Below, piece after piece: positions 38,001 through 48,121 of a DNA stretch of 64,000 nucleotides. This stretch comes from Zygnema cylindricum (taxonomy: Eukaryota > Streptophyta > Zygnematophyceae > Zygnematales > Zygnemataceae), in NCBI GenBank assembly GCA_037447655.1, contig JBBHKE010001133.1, forward strand, positions 143,499 to 207,498, given 5' to 3'. How positions within the stretch are numbered: position 1 is the stretch's first letter; the number at the start of each line of letters is the position of its first letter. Under the pieces are notes generated by a model that saw only the letters and a program-made list of their open reading frames with translations, did no database searches and had not been told where the DNA came from. A program made the position numbers and the translations under genes.

Positions 38001-41000
38001 TTATTGTTGTGCTTCGGTTGGACAGGAGGTTGAATAGGGGGATGTATGGGAGGTTGTGGGGCTCGAACATGAGACTGTTGTGGTATCTCTCCCTCCTGTG
38101 GGTGTTGTCTCTGGAGGGTTTTCCCTGATGTTGTCGATGATTGGGGAGGTAGATGAGGTAGCTGAGATCCCTACATAAAAAAATCAAGAAAATTAATTGG
38201 TTGTTCTACAGGAAATATATACCATACCTTGGTTATTCTACAAAATATATACACCATACATTAGTTGTTTTACAGAAAACACATGCTATACAGCTTATCT
38301 GGACAAAATAATGCACTTTCCAGACTTCTTTACATAATTCGCCTACAAAAAACAAGATACATCTACTTCTCTACGTCTGCACAAAACTCAAAATTTAGAC
38401 ATCGTAAAATCGTTCCGAAGTGACATAAGACCTTACAAATATACTTGTACTTAATGATGCGTATTGCGGACCTCTCACGATATCCAATATGAGCAGCAGT
38501 AAGGCCCCTCAATATTTGACAATATCGCGGAGAACGTTTCGCACCGCGGTACTGCGATATTATTGAGATGTCACAGTACTTTTTGTGGGTTTTTTGGCCA
38601 CATACAAAATCGGGCAGTGTGTAACGTAAAAAAAGATTTGGTCAGAGACATCTAATTTGAAGGTACAAAAATTCATTAAGTACTGTACCACAACTGACAT
38701 GGTCCCGGAAACAAACGTTGCGACATGTAATGTACATTCACGGTAGGACACAAGCATCCTTGTGCCAGAAAGTAAAAGGAATTTACCTCTCTATGGATCA
38801 GATACTGTACCTTTTTTGGTAATAACAGCTCAATCATTATGGACATGCCAGACAATACTCGGAAAAAAAAATGGGGTAGATCTCAATACGCTATTGTATG
38901 GACGACATATACAGTACATTGTGTGATTAAACAATGCGCTACAATCTGCATCACTACACTCTCATCATTACTAGAGATAATAGCACTAATTAGGTCACAA
39001 CTTTTTTTGGCCAAAAATCATAACAAATTGTTAACAAGTATATTAAAGGGAGTGAACTACAATTTGCCACATCTCCTTGCACTAGTTTAGTATAACATAT
39101 TTTAATTTCACATTTACACTAATATATCTTTCACTAACAACGATTTGTACCTCCATCAACCATGTAACACAGAGGCTTGAAACAAAAACAAAAACCTTAA
39201 CTCACCTGCGTTTGAGAAAGAGGGGCCTGCTGTTGCATTTGTGTAAGAGGTCCTTGAGTCAAATGTTGTTGTGGTGGCATTTTAGGCATGGGTCCCATAT
39301 GCATTCCGAGAAGAGGAGGAGGTGCCACTTGTCCAACTCCTACTTGTTGAACTTGTGGGGGAATAGCTCCCATCGGCAACCCATATTGGTGTGGACCAGT
39401 CATATGGGGAGCTTGCATTAGTGGCATTGGACCAACGGGCATCGGTAAAACTTGTGAATCCGTCTGCAAAAAAATTCACCAAACATGTATACATTCGTGA
39501 CAAAAACAAAAGTAATTTTTCCTTAAGAGAGAGACTTTAAAATAAACCCCAATGTGAAAAACTATCATGATATAATTCCCAGGAGGTTAAGTGGCATTGC
39601 GCTGACAAGGACCAGTAAAACTCGTGACTTCGTCTGTCAAAAAATTTCCCCCAAACATGTGTACATTCGTGACAAAAAAATCTAAAGAATTCAAAAATTG
39701 CGAAAATACTTTCAAATCCTTTTATGATAACCATCACATTTTGAAAAACAGAGCAGCAGGAAATATTTCCGAGAGTGTCCAAAGGTAGAGAGAAATATCG
39801 TCGCCAACAAATTATCCGGTTCTTACATTTAAAAGAAAACAACAGAATTCAATAATCGACTCAATGACCTGACAAAGGTTTCAAATATTACATAGAGAAA
39901 GCCTGGACTTCCTAACAAACGTTGAGGATTTTTTAAGGTTTACAAATATTACATTAGGAGCATCTGGACGTCCAGCGCCACTGATAGCTTGCAGAAGCGC
40001 TTTGCTCCCTTTGGCTTTGGCAGCTTCTTCTGCAGCCGCACGCTCCCTATTGGACGGCCCCAAATCGCTCCCATCGGGGGAAAATTTCCTTAACTTCTCT
40101 CTGAGTTCTGAATTATCCTGTTGAAGCCTCTGAATGACTTGTGTATGGTATCGATCCGACTCCAGAAGCTGGGTATAGAGAGATGCAAACCACCAACATG
40201 CCAGAGCAAAATTGAAGCTAGGTTTTACAGCCAATGTAGGGTTTTTTAGGGTTTTGAAACTTTTGATTAAAGTTGACCACATAAGACTACTATGCCAACA
40301 TGCGGTAACTCCCTCATCGGGGAGAGCAACAGTAAAGATAAAAATATTTTTGTTCTAAAGCACAGAAAAGAAATTTAAGAGGAACTCCTTGGAATAAGGC
40401 AGATGCCAAACAGATTCAAGCCTTAAAAGTGAAAGACTCCCTTCAACTCAAGCAAGCTCATTTTCCCTCTCTGATTTGAGCTCCACACTATCTGACATTC
40501 AAACAATAACCACAAAGGCGATTTTCACCAATTTTAGTGTTGCCAAGCCCGCTTTCAGTTTCCAGTATCGGCAGGCGTGCCGGTTTCCGTCTTACTTGCA
40601 GTTTGGTTGAAATGACGATACATCGAATCGACGGTTTTTATAATTGTACTTTTAAGGTCAGTTGAGGTTCGTAAAAATCCATATATTCAGGGCTCTAAGG
40701 AATAACAATACAGACAAACCTTCCTCCCACCAATTTTTTTTAAGATCGATAAAAGTTGTGCCAAAAAGCTAGAAACCCGGCAGAAACACAAATTGAACCC
40801 TAACTGACATACCCTAAAAAACCCCAACAACGACCAAAGCGCCCTGAAGAAACCTTGAAAAAGGTTTCAAAATAGACGGTAGGTACTAGGGAACTCGTTT
40901 CGCATGTAAGCCATGTGAAAAAAAAAAATTACGAGGTGTACCGGATTTTTAGCATTTAAAGATGTAATAATATTGAAAAGCCAAAACATGCCAAATCGGG

Positions 41001-44000
41001 AACCGGAAAATTGCTAATACCAGTCCCCATAGATATTCTAGCAGTGGAAGCATCCATATAGGAAATATATCGTTGACACTTAGGTACGATACGCAACACA
41101 ACAAGTTTATACAAATCATCCTGGGGAGGCCCCGATGTACAGGCTAAGCTTGTAAAAAATGCCCAACAGAAAAAGCAATAAAAGATAATGGTTTGTTTGT
41201 CAAAAAGAACTAATAGCATTGGTGTTTTGTTCCACTCTGTAAAGGATACTTAAACATTAATGGCTATCACTCCATAAACAAAAACTATAAAAACTTGACG
41301 CCAGAACTCAGGGTCACTATCTGGTGGCATGACAAGGTTTAGTTCCTATAAGAAAGGGGTAGGAACAAATTGTTTAGCTTAAAAAGACACTCCTAACAGG
41401 GAAATAGCACGTTTGATGTAACTGGCCTTACTGGTGGTAATCAAGGAATGCAGAAAACTGTACGATTTTGTAAAAAGCATACATTTGCATGATTACAGTG
41501 ATTACTGGTCAATATCAGCCGCAATCGCGTACGTACAGTCACACTGTAATGAAATATTAAATAAATCACCGGTTTCCTTGCTGATGGTGCACCATCAACA
41601 TAATAACCATTTAATGAAAGCTGAAACACTAACCTGGCTACAAAAGGGAGCTCCTAATGAAAGCTGAAAAAATTACAGCTCGGTTTGCTGATAAAGCACC
41701 ATAAACATAGTAACCCTAGAACGAAGGCTGAAAGAAAAAAAAATCTGGTCCCTTTGCTGATGGTGCGCCATAAATATACTAACCCTACAATGAAAGCTGA
41801 AATAAATAACAAACCTGGTTTCTTTGCTGATGGTGAGCCATGAAAAGCTGGTTATATTGTTCAGTGCGATCGCGCAATTCGGCAGCGAGGCTTTGAGCTG
41901 CCGCCTGGTGATGGCCGACGGCCAGTTCCATGTCCTGACCATGATGGCTGGCCCAGGTTTGAGTTTCCCTCAGCTGCTCGTCTTTCTGCCACACCTCCTC
42001 CTGAGCCACTCGCATCTGAGAGGAAAAACAAAAAAAACATAAAAGTTAAACAATAAATAAAAATAGACAAAAGCGTCTTTCTGTGCCGTTCGCATCAGAG
42101 ATGAAACAGAAGAAATGGACAATAAAGAAAAAACTAAGAGAGAAGAAAATAAACACGATAATTTGATATACGAAGACGATGAAGATTTTATTTCATAACC
42201 AGAAATGGGTGACACTATCTAGGCAGAAAGCATGATTCAAAGGAAAACAAAATTGACAATCATTAAAGGCTAGAGATGAACATTTCTACCAGCTTTAAGC
42301 ATGACAGAAGCTAAGAAACATTGAGGAAATTGGCTCTAAAACTAAAATACCAAAACTAAAGTAGCAGAAATAAATACTTGAAACCCTCAACTATATGAAA
42401 AGAGCGGGGCCGAGGACAGTACAAAATGACTGATTTGTTCATATCCATTTCACAATATATCTTGGTGACTCTTGTCACAACATAGTACAAGGAGTGCTAT
42501 CATAGCTGCAATCTGGCTTAATAACTACTACACCGAGGCACACTAATAGCATTAATAACAATAATTCAGTGCCGGTTATTTTTGGCCCATGAACATAACA
42601 CTGACTGTTTTCTTAACCCTAATTCAATATACAGTTGACAATAGTCACAACGCTTGGATATAAAATAGAATTAACAACACTGAAAAGACCCCCACGAGTT
42701 ATGTTTCTAACAGTAATTGACGGTGTACCACCAGAAGCATTCATGTGAAAAGGCTCTTGCGAGATTTTTCCCGACCTGGTCCTGTTGCTCTCGCAACTGC
42801 TGATCTCGAGCAGCAAGCTCCTGCTTTAGCTGCTCCATTTCCGCAAGTAGCTCATTTCTCTCTGCTTCTCTCTGGGAGGCCTGAGCCTTGCCCTCCGCCA
42901 AAGCACCGTCACGCTCACGCCTGAATGGAACACAAAGGGCATTTCAGGGTAACAGAAAGAGAGAGTGAGAGAGAGAGGGGCAGGGGGAGAGGGAGATTAG
43001 TGGGGGAGGCGGAGGGGGAGGGGGAGGAAGAGAGAGAGAGAGCTTGGAGCAAGCTATGGCTAAAGCGGGGGAACTTCAACATAGACAGTTTATTTGGGCT
43101 GAAAATGCTTAAAAGCCTTTCATCCAAAATAGTTTAACCATTTCAAGACGTCCATCCCCAGAACATCTTGTTCCTTGCGTAACACAAGGAAAAACTAATG
43201 ACACCCAGATTCGTTCTAATACCAACCTCCATGCTCTCAACGGCTTGTAGACAAGTCTCGGAATTCAATAGTTGCAAAAAACTCATGTTGGCTTAAATAG
43301 CAATAATTCTTCAAAGTTGAAATAAATCAAACAACTGAAGAACTCAAAATAGTGAGTCTATCCCCTGTTGTCCCTCACATATATCACCTAATTTTGCAGT
43401 TGGTGGCCGAAAATGATTCAACTTTCTTGCTTTGACAAATTACTCAACATCCGAAACAGTGGACATAACCATAAACTACAAACCTTACCTTAAAACTGCT
43501 AGCTCATTTGCTTTCTCCTGCAACTGGCCCTCTGTTTGCCACACCTGTAGAACAAATGCATCAGTTTTAAAATTAGTTCAAACCCTACAAGCAGGGCACC
43601 TAATTCCACTCCTCATGAATAATGGTTACGGTAAATTTAAGGAGAAAAAATGATGAGGGTGAGAGGAAAAAACGACTAGAGAGAAGGAGAGGAAAGAGGA
43701 GAGTGAAGAGAAGGAAAGGAAAAAAAAGGAGAGGAGAAAAGGAGAGAAGATAGGAAACGGGAATATAAAGTGAGAGAAACATTGGTAGCCATCTCCTCAG
43801 TCCACTTCAACTACATCAAGAAGAAATATACAGTATCTTGACACAGGACATGCAACAGTCAGAGCTGACTTCTTCATTCAAAATAAACAGCAAAGCTACA
43901 GCGACATCCAAATATGTGTTCTTTAAAACGTTTCAACTTACCCTTTTCTCAATTTCGTCTTGATGAGCCTTCAACTGCTGATCGAGCTGTTTCACTCGCT

Positions 44001-45738
44001 GCTGGAGCTTGCTTAACTGCTCATCTTTCTCCTGTTCCCGAACCTTAATCTCCTGAAGTTGTGCCTGCAAACGTGCAATTTTTGATGCATTACGGAACTG
44101 AGATGATCAGATACACAGAATTTTGAAAGGACTGCCGTGTGAAACTAAAGCTAGGCAACTAACTTGAGACTAGCAGCATTCGTCACTGTTTGGAGAAAAT
44201 GGAGAAAACGTCTGTAATGAGTTGCCATCGCACAACACCTTCTCTTGCTACTACACTTTCAAAATTCTTAGACAAGTCACCTGTAAAGCAGCCTCAACTT
44301 CAGCATATCCCTTTCGCTCGCTTTCAAAGGTTGCGCGAAGGCGGTTCATATCAGCACGAGCCATTACAGTCCCTCGCCTTTCTGCCTCGATACGTTGTGC
44401 CTGTTCCCTCTGCAAGACAGCTTCATGAAGAAGCTGTTGGAGCTCGTCATCTGAAGCTTGTAGAGCTGAAATTCCAGAATCTCCTGGTATAATGTTCTGA
44501 TCCCCTTGATCTTGAAGAAGTTGTTGCTGTTGCTGCCGAAGACGCTCTTGTGACGGCTGTCTGTTTTGTGAGTCCACTGCTTGCATGCCGTTCAACTGTG
44601 AAACGAGATAAACCAGGAATACTATCAGTCAATCTTGGCCAAACCGTGAGAGTTTGAGAGGACATGGTCAAGAAAGACAATAAAAGAAGAAATAGATTTG
44701 TGAAGGTAGGAGAAAATGAAGTAAGACGAGAACCTTATTGCACCTTATTTATAAGCCAAAAATGCTACTAGTCAACAATGGACCTACACAGGGAACATTA
44801 AATTCTTTTGTAGGACAATGAAAAATGAACAATGAACAATGAACCATGAGTCGAGAGGAAATGGTCAGGAAAAACATTGTAAGAAAAAATAAATAAGAGA
44901 CGGAAGGAGACTCAAGTAACATACAACTTGCAGTATCCATGCTATAGTGTATCGGTAATAGCATTGGTTTTTATTTTGGCCTTTAAACTCATTTTTCTCT
45001 GTGACACTCGGTGGAAAATTAATCAAACGATTGCGATAAAAAGGAAAGGTCAAAAGGTAAGATTCTCATCTTTCAATTGGTGCTCCAAATGACCATCTGA
45101 CTAGTGTGCACGGAGAAAATTTGATTAAAGTGACGAAAAAAACGTTATGCTAATAGCGATACACGGTTTGCTCAACAGTCAAAACTCATACACACCTCGT
45201 CATAACGAGCTCCAGTGTTATGCTGTAACAATCCCTGGCCCATTGTCTCCACCGTTGTCGCATTTGCAGTCGCCATCCCATTCACTCCCATAGGGTTCCT
45301 GTCTTGATTTTCTGAATCACTCGAACCACCGCTGCCATTACTGGGTTGAGACGCAAACAGTCTCGGATTTCTTGTCCTCCGATTCTGAGGACGAGGCCGT
45401 ACAGATCCAATCTTTCCTTGTGAATGAACTCCTATATGATTATTCCCTCCACTCCCACCTATGGGATTCCCTCCACTCCCAACAGCCTGCTGTGACATGT
45501 GATGGCCAGTATTACCCGGATGTTGTTGGACCGAATGCTGTCCCATATGATGATGTGAATTTTGCTTTAAGTGTTGTTGGGGGGGAGGAGGAGGTTCGTT
45601 TCCTCTACTATGGTTTTCTAAATCATGAACTGCTCTCCAAACTTGGTCTTTTCCTCCTCTCCGACCATGATGCATGCCTCCAGCTGCCATGTGTCCTGTA
45701 CTGTTGTACGGCCCAGCATTGCCACCACCCCCATCCAT
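35043..45738 (-). CDS. Large Gln-rich coiled-coil protein with C-terminal winged-helix-like conserved segment (12 exons)
   Basis: Function unknown; probably nuclear or regulatory by composition. Exons (minus): 45196-45738, 44281-44595, 43942-44064, 43489-43544, 42776-42920, 41815-42015, 39953-40168, 39206-39463, 37097-38170, 36643-36741, 35536-36197, 35043-35121; 3771 nt, 1256 residues, TAG stop. Residues 1-181 are Gly/His/Gln/Asn-rich; 182-530 are coiled coil (QLLHEAVLQREQAQRIEAER, QLSKLQQRVKQLDQQLKAHQ, DRTEQYNQLFMAHHQQ, QVIQRLQQDNSELREKLRKF); 534-940 are Pro/Met/Gln-rich. A conserved block at about 940-1035 spans three exons: MDERTLLAHIVRTIPADP, NRLTKLLAPLTWNDYVPKFG, RLEEFIASHPELFVLVDGDS, YLKEGARNIIAS. 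From memory this pattern (fold-like, DUF7725-type) occurs in plant proteins of unknown function. The tail is Gly/Asn/Ser-rich. An in-frame TAG precedes the ATG, fixing the start; a 5' UTR intron likely ends at 45775. Confidence 0.85.
35135..35350. repeat. Minisatellite, about 33-bp unit, in last intron of the coiled-coil gene
   Basis: About six copies of a unit containing AGACAATATTAGACATAAGA. The array starts within 15-20 nt of the acceptor of the final exon (35121). Confidence 0.88.
36278..36365 (-). repeat. Duplicate of the exon-11 5' end and its acceptor (coiled-coil gene)
   Basis: Repeats 36157-36245: the same GTTTCATACAG acceptor and a diverged copy of the first about 20 codons of the exon (real LFVLVDGDSVYLKEG, copy LFVLVSGDSGSIYLK). 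The copy lies upstream of the real exon in the transcript. Confidence 0.85.
38955..39149. mobile_element. Degenerate MITE, family A-like, in coiled-coil gene intron
   Basis: Ends TACACTCTCATCATTACTAG and (right) CTAACAACGATTTGTA are weak inverted repeats; interior (CACAACTTTTTTTGGCC, TTACACTAATATATCTTTCAC) matches 9011-9209. Confidence 0.5.
39591..39684 (-). repeat. Duplicate of the exon-8 5' end and its acceptor (coiled-coil gene)
   Basis: Diverged copy of 39421-39510 (GTGGCATTG..., AAACATGTGTACATTCGTGACA), including the first codons of exon 8 and the upstream intron. Confidence 0.82.
39875..39912 (-). repeat. Duplicate of the exon-7 3' end and its donor (coiled-coil gene)
   Basis: Copy of 39936-39975: GGACGTCCAGATGCTCCTAA followed by donor GTAATATTTG in the real site, versus GGAAGTCCAGGCTTTCTCTA and GTAATATTTG in the copy. 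Confidence 0.75.
41565..41850 (-). repeat. Four tandem copies of the exon-6 3' end and its donor (coiled-coil gene)
   Basis: The real exon end (MAHHQQRNQ, donor at 41814) is followed in the intron by copies at about 41745-41773, 41678-41710 and 41569-41605. Each has a preceding TTTCAG-like acceptor and a decayed peptide (MAHHQQRDQ, MVLYQQTEL, VDGAPSARK). Spacing about 70 bp, the last about 110. Confidence 0.88.
42529..42727. mobile_element. MITE family A-like, in coiled-coil gene intron
   Basis: Ends TACACCGAGGCACACTAATA and (right) CAGTAATTGACGGTGTA are imperfect inverted repeats with outer TA. It lies 49 nt past the exon-5 donor. Confidence 0.65.
42955..43045. repeat. GA-rich simple repeat in intron
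   Basis: GAGAGAG and GGGGGAG runs just upstream (in transcript order) of exon 42776-42920. Confidence 0.85.
43636..43780. repeat. Purine-rich tract in intron
   Basis: GGAGAGGAAA-type low-complexity sequence in the intron between exons 3 and 4 of the coiled-coil gene. Confidence 0.75.
44943..45168. mobile_element. MITE family A2 copy in coiled-coil gene intron 1
   Basis: Ends GTGTATCGGTAATAGCAT and ATGCTAATAGCGATACAC are inverted repeats. Interior (CATCTTTCAATTGGTGCTCCAA, GTGTGCACGGAGAAAA) is shared with 50755-50968. Confidence 0.75.
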
Positions 45739-45775
45739 CACCGCAACTTCCTATATAAGAGACACCTCACCTGCA

Positions 45776-47990
45776 TAAAACATACAAGGAACACAAATTA
45801 AAAGAAGAAGAAGAATGAGGATGAGAATGAGAATGAAAATGAGAACGAGAACGATAATCATAACAATAATTGTAATCAGAATCATAATCATGACCATAAC
45901 GATAATCACAATAACGATAACATTAATATTATTAACAATAACAAAAGCAAGCAAACGGTAAAAACAAGTTACCAAGCAAATGGATTGTGAAATCTAAAGA
46001 CAGACTAGATTGAATGAAAAGTCCAATGGCATGCCTTTTTTGCATCATAAGTGAATGTTTCTATGCAACCTGGCATAATCAATAAAATACACTCTTCTGT
46101 AGTTTTGTATGCATAAAATATAAAAATGAGGATAATCAAATGAGGAAAGTAAAAACATACAAGGAAAGTACAGCCTCAAACAAAAGAAGTCAACTACGCA
46201 AGGAGAGTAAAACCTAGAACCTCAAATGACTGGATTAAGCATCTATATCCTGAGAAACCTTGATTAACCCCCGCCAGCATTCTGTATAAACGTCCAAACT
46301 TCTTCACAAAAAATAGAAATCTGAAAGTTCACAATATTCGCGATTCTTCCATTCGTAAAAGGCGAATGGGAATGGACAATAGCATCAAAGGTAGTCATCA
46401 ATGGTGTTTTCTTCTATGGACATGCGAAATGCAGCAATACAATGTCAATGAATAGTATTCCAAATCCGTTGAGTTGGCCCAGCTGATATACAGAAACGTA
46501 AAAATCACAATTTCTTCAATGAGTAGAGTGTGTGTGTGTGTGTGCATGTGTGTGCGTATGAAAGAAAGAGAAAGAAAGAGAGAAAGGGAGAGGGGGAAAG
46601 GAGAGAGTGAGAGACACGGATAGGGAGAGAGACGACGAGAGAAGCTGCGTTAGACAAGATAAGAACGAACTTGCTGTTAAACCATGCCCTTAACAGACAT
46701 AAACCCATCATAGTTCAAAAGTGCAAAAACGCGAGAAATCGCCATATTTGGTAACCTCATATTACACGAGTTCTATACGAATACGCGTATAGTATGAGGC
46801 AAACACATATAGAAAAGGTTTCCATACATACCTTTTCGCACATTAAAACAATAAAGCCACAAAGTGTTTCAAATTCCTTAACAATAAACAATTTATTTTC
46901 CCATTTAACAACCTCGTTGTCGCTACTGCTCTAACAATCTCAATTCACACAGAAAATACCATGAGAGTGTTGCTTCAGATTTAAAGACAAACAAAATTGT
47001 CAAGAATTCATCGTACATCAGATAAATCAAACTGTACAAATCATTGAAGGATTCATCTTGACCCAGAATAATCTACAAGCAACATTTAAAAAAGTTAACA
47101 GCAAAATATTCTTTGATTTTTTATTTTTTTTATGACATTACTTCAGAAAGGACACAAATTGCACAGATTCTCAGTTAACTTTGCTGCAGGAACCACTTTT
47201 CTACAATGTAAGGAGTCGAAATAACTATCAAGCAGTGAATATTTCTTTCAGGAAGATTTTTAAGGAAACTTTTTTACCTGCAGAGAGTTAGCCTAGGAAA
47301 CATGCCTGCCTGAGCAGTACAGTACTGTAGAGATAGGAGAGATACAGTACAGTAGCTGGCTGTTGCAATGGTAACAAACGATGGGAATAACAAACAAACA
47401 AGTGGCAAAAGAAAACCCCGAGAAATTTCGACATACGACCTCTTTACAACCGTACTGTTTTAGGTACCGTCCAACCAATCATATACATTTACTAAGAACT
47501 ATACTGTGTAAAATTTAAAGCACGGTACTTCTTTCATGTAACTAGTCTGGACCACACTAATATGTCATGTCAATATTTTGCAAGTTGACGATTTCACACC
47601 GTAGATATTTTAAAACTTTTTAGAATTTGGGCGACAGTTTGTATTGTCCATACTATATAAGATTCGACTTACACAGCGTTGTCCTCACTAATTCTTGAAA
47701 CTGTAATTAGCTCTTCACCTCTTGTTTGGCAATTTATAACTTTGATTAGCGCGTGAAAGTAGACGGGTGAAAACGGGGATTCAAGAGGAATATCTGGTCC
47801 GTCCGTACATTTACTTCTTAATTTTACGACACGAGTACATTGCAAAAAGGACGCAGTCGTGCCAAAACTGGTACCACAGACAGCCTTAGGAGAAAATCCT
47901 TATCCGGCTTAGAATCCATATTCCTGCATTCCACAGTCTGCCTCGGAAAGGTAACAGTGAGCGATTCAAGTTCCTGGATCCTTGTCGTCT
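45776..47990. other. Divergent promoter region between coiled-coil gene and TLP18.3
   Basis: Holds the 5' UTR intron and promoter of the minus-strand gene and the TLP18.3 promoter. 45800-45945 is a degenerate GATAAC/GAGAAT hexamer array; 46528-46640 is a GT then GA-rich microsatellite. A lone CATAGTTCAAAAGTG at about 46709 matches the family B terminus but has no partner end. Confidence 0.5.
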
Positions 47991-48121
47991 TGACACTTGT
48001 CCTCTGTAAAGAAAGAAAGAAAGAACGATAGACGGAGACTGTGCGAGTGAGAGTGAAAGAGGGAGAGAGAGCCACAGAGAGTGAGAGAGAGGGAGAAAGT
48101 GAGAGAGAGAGAGAGCTAGCA

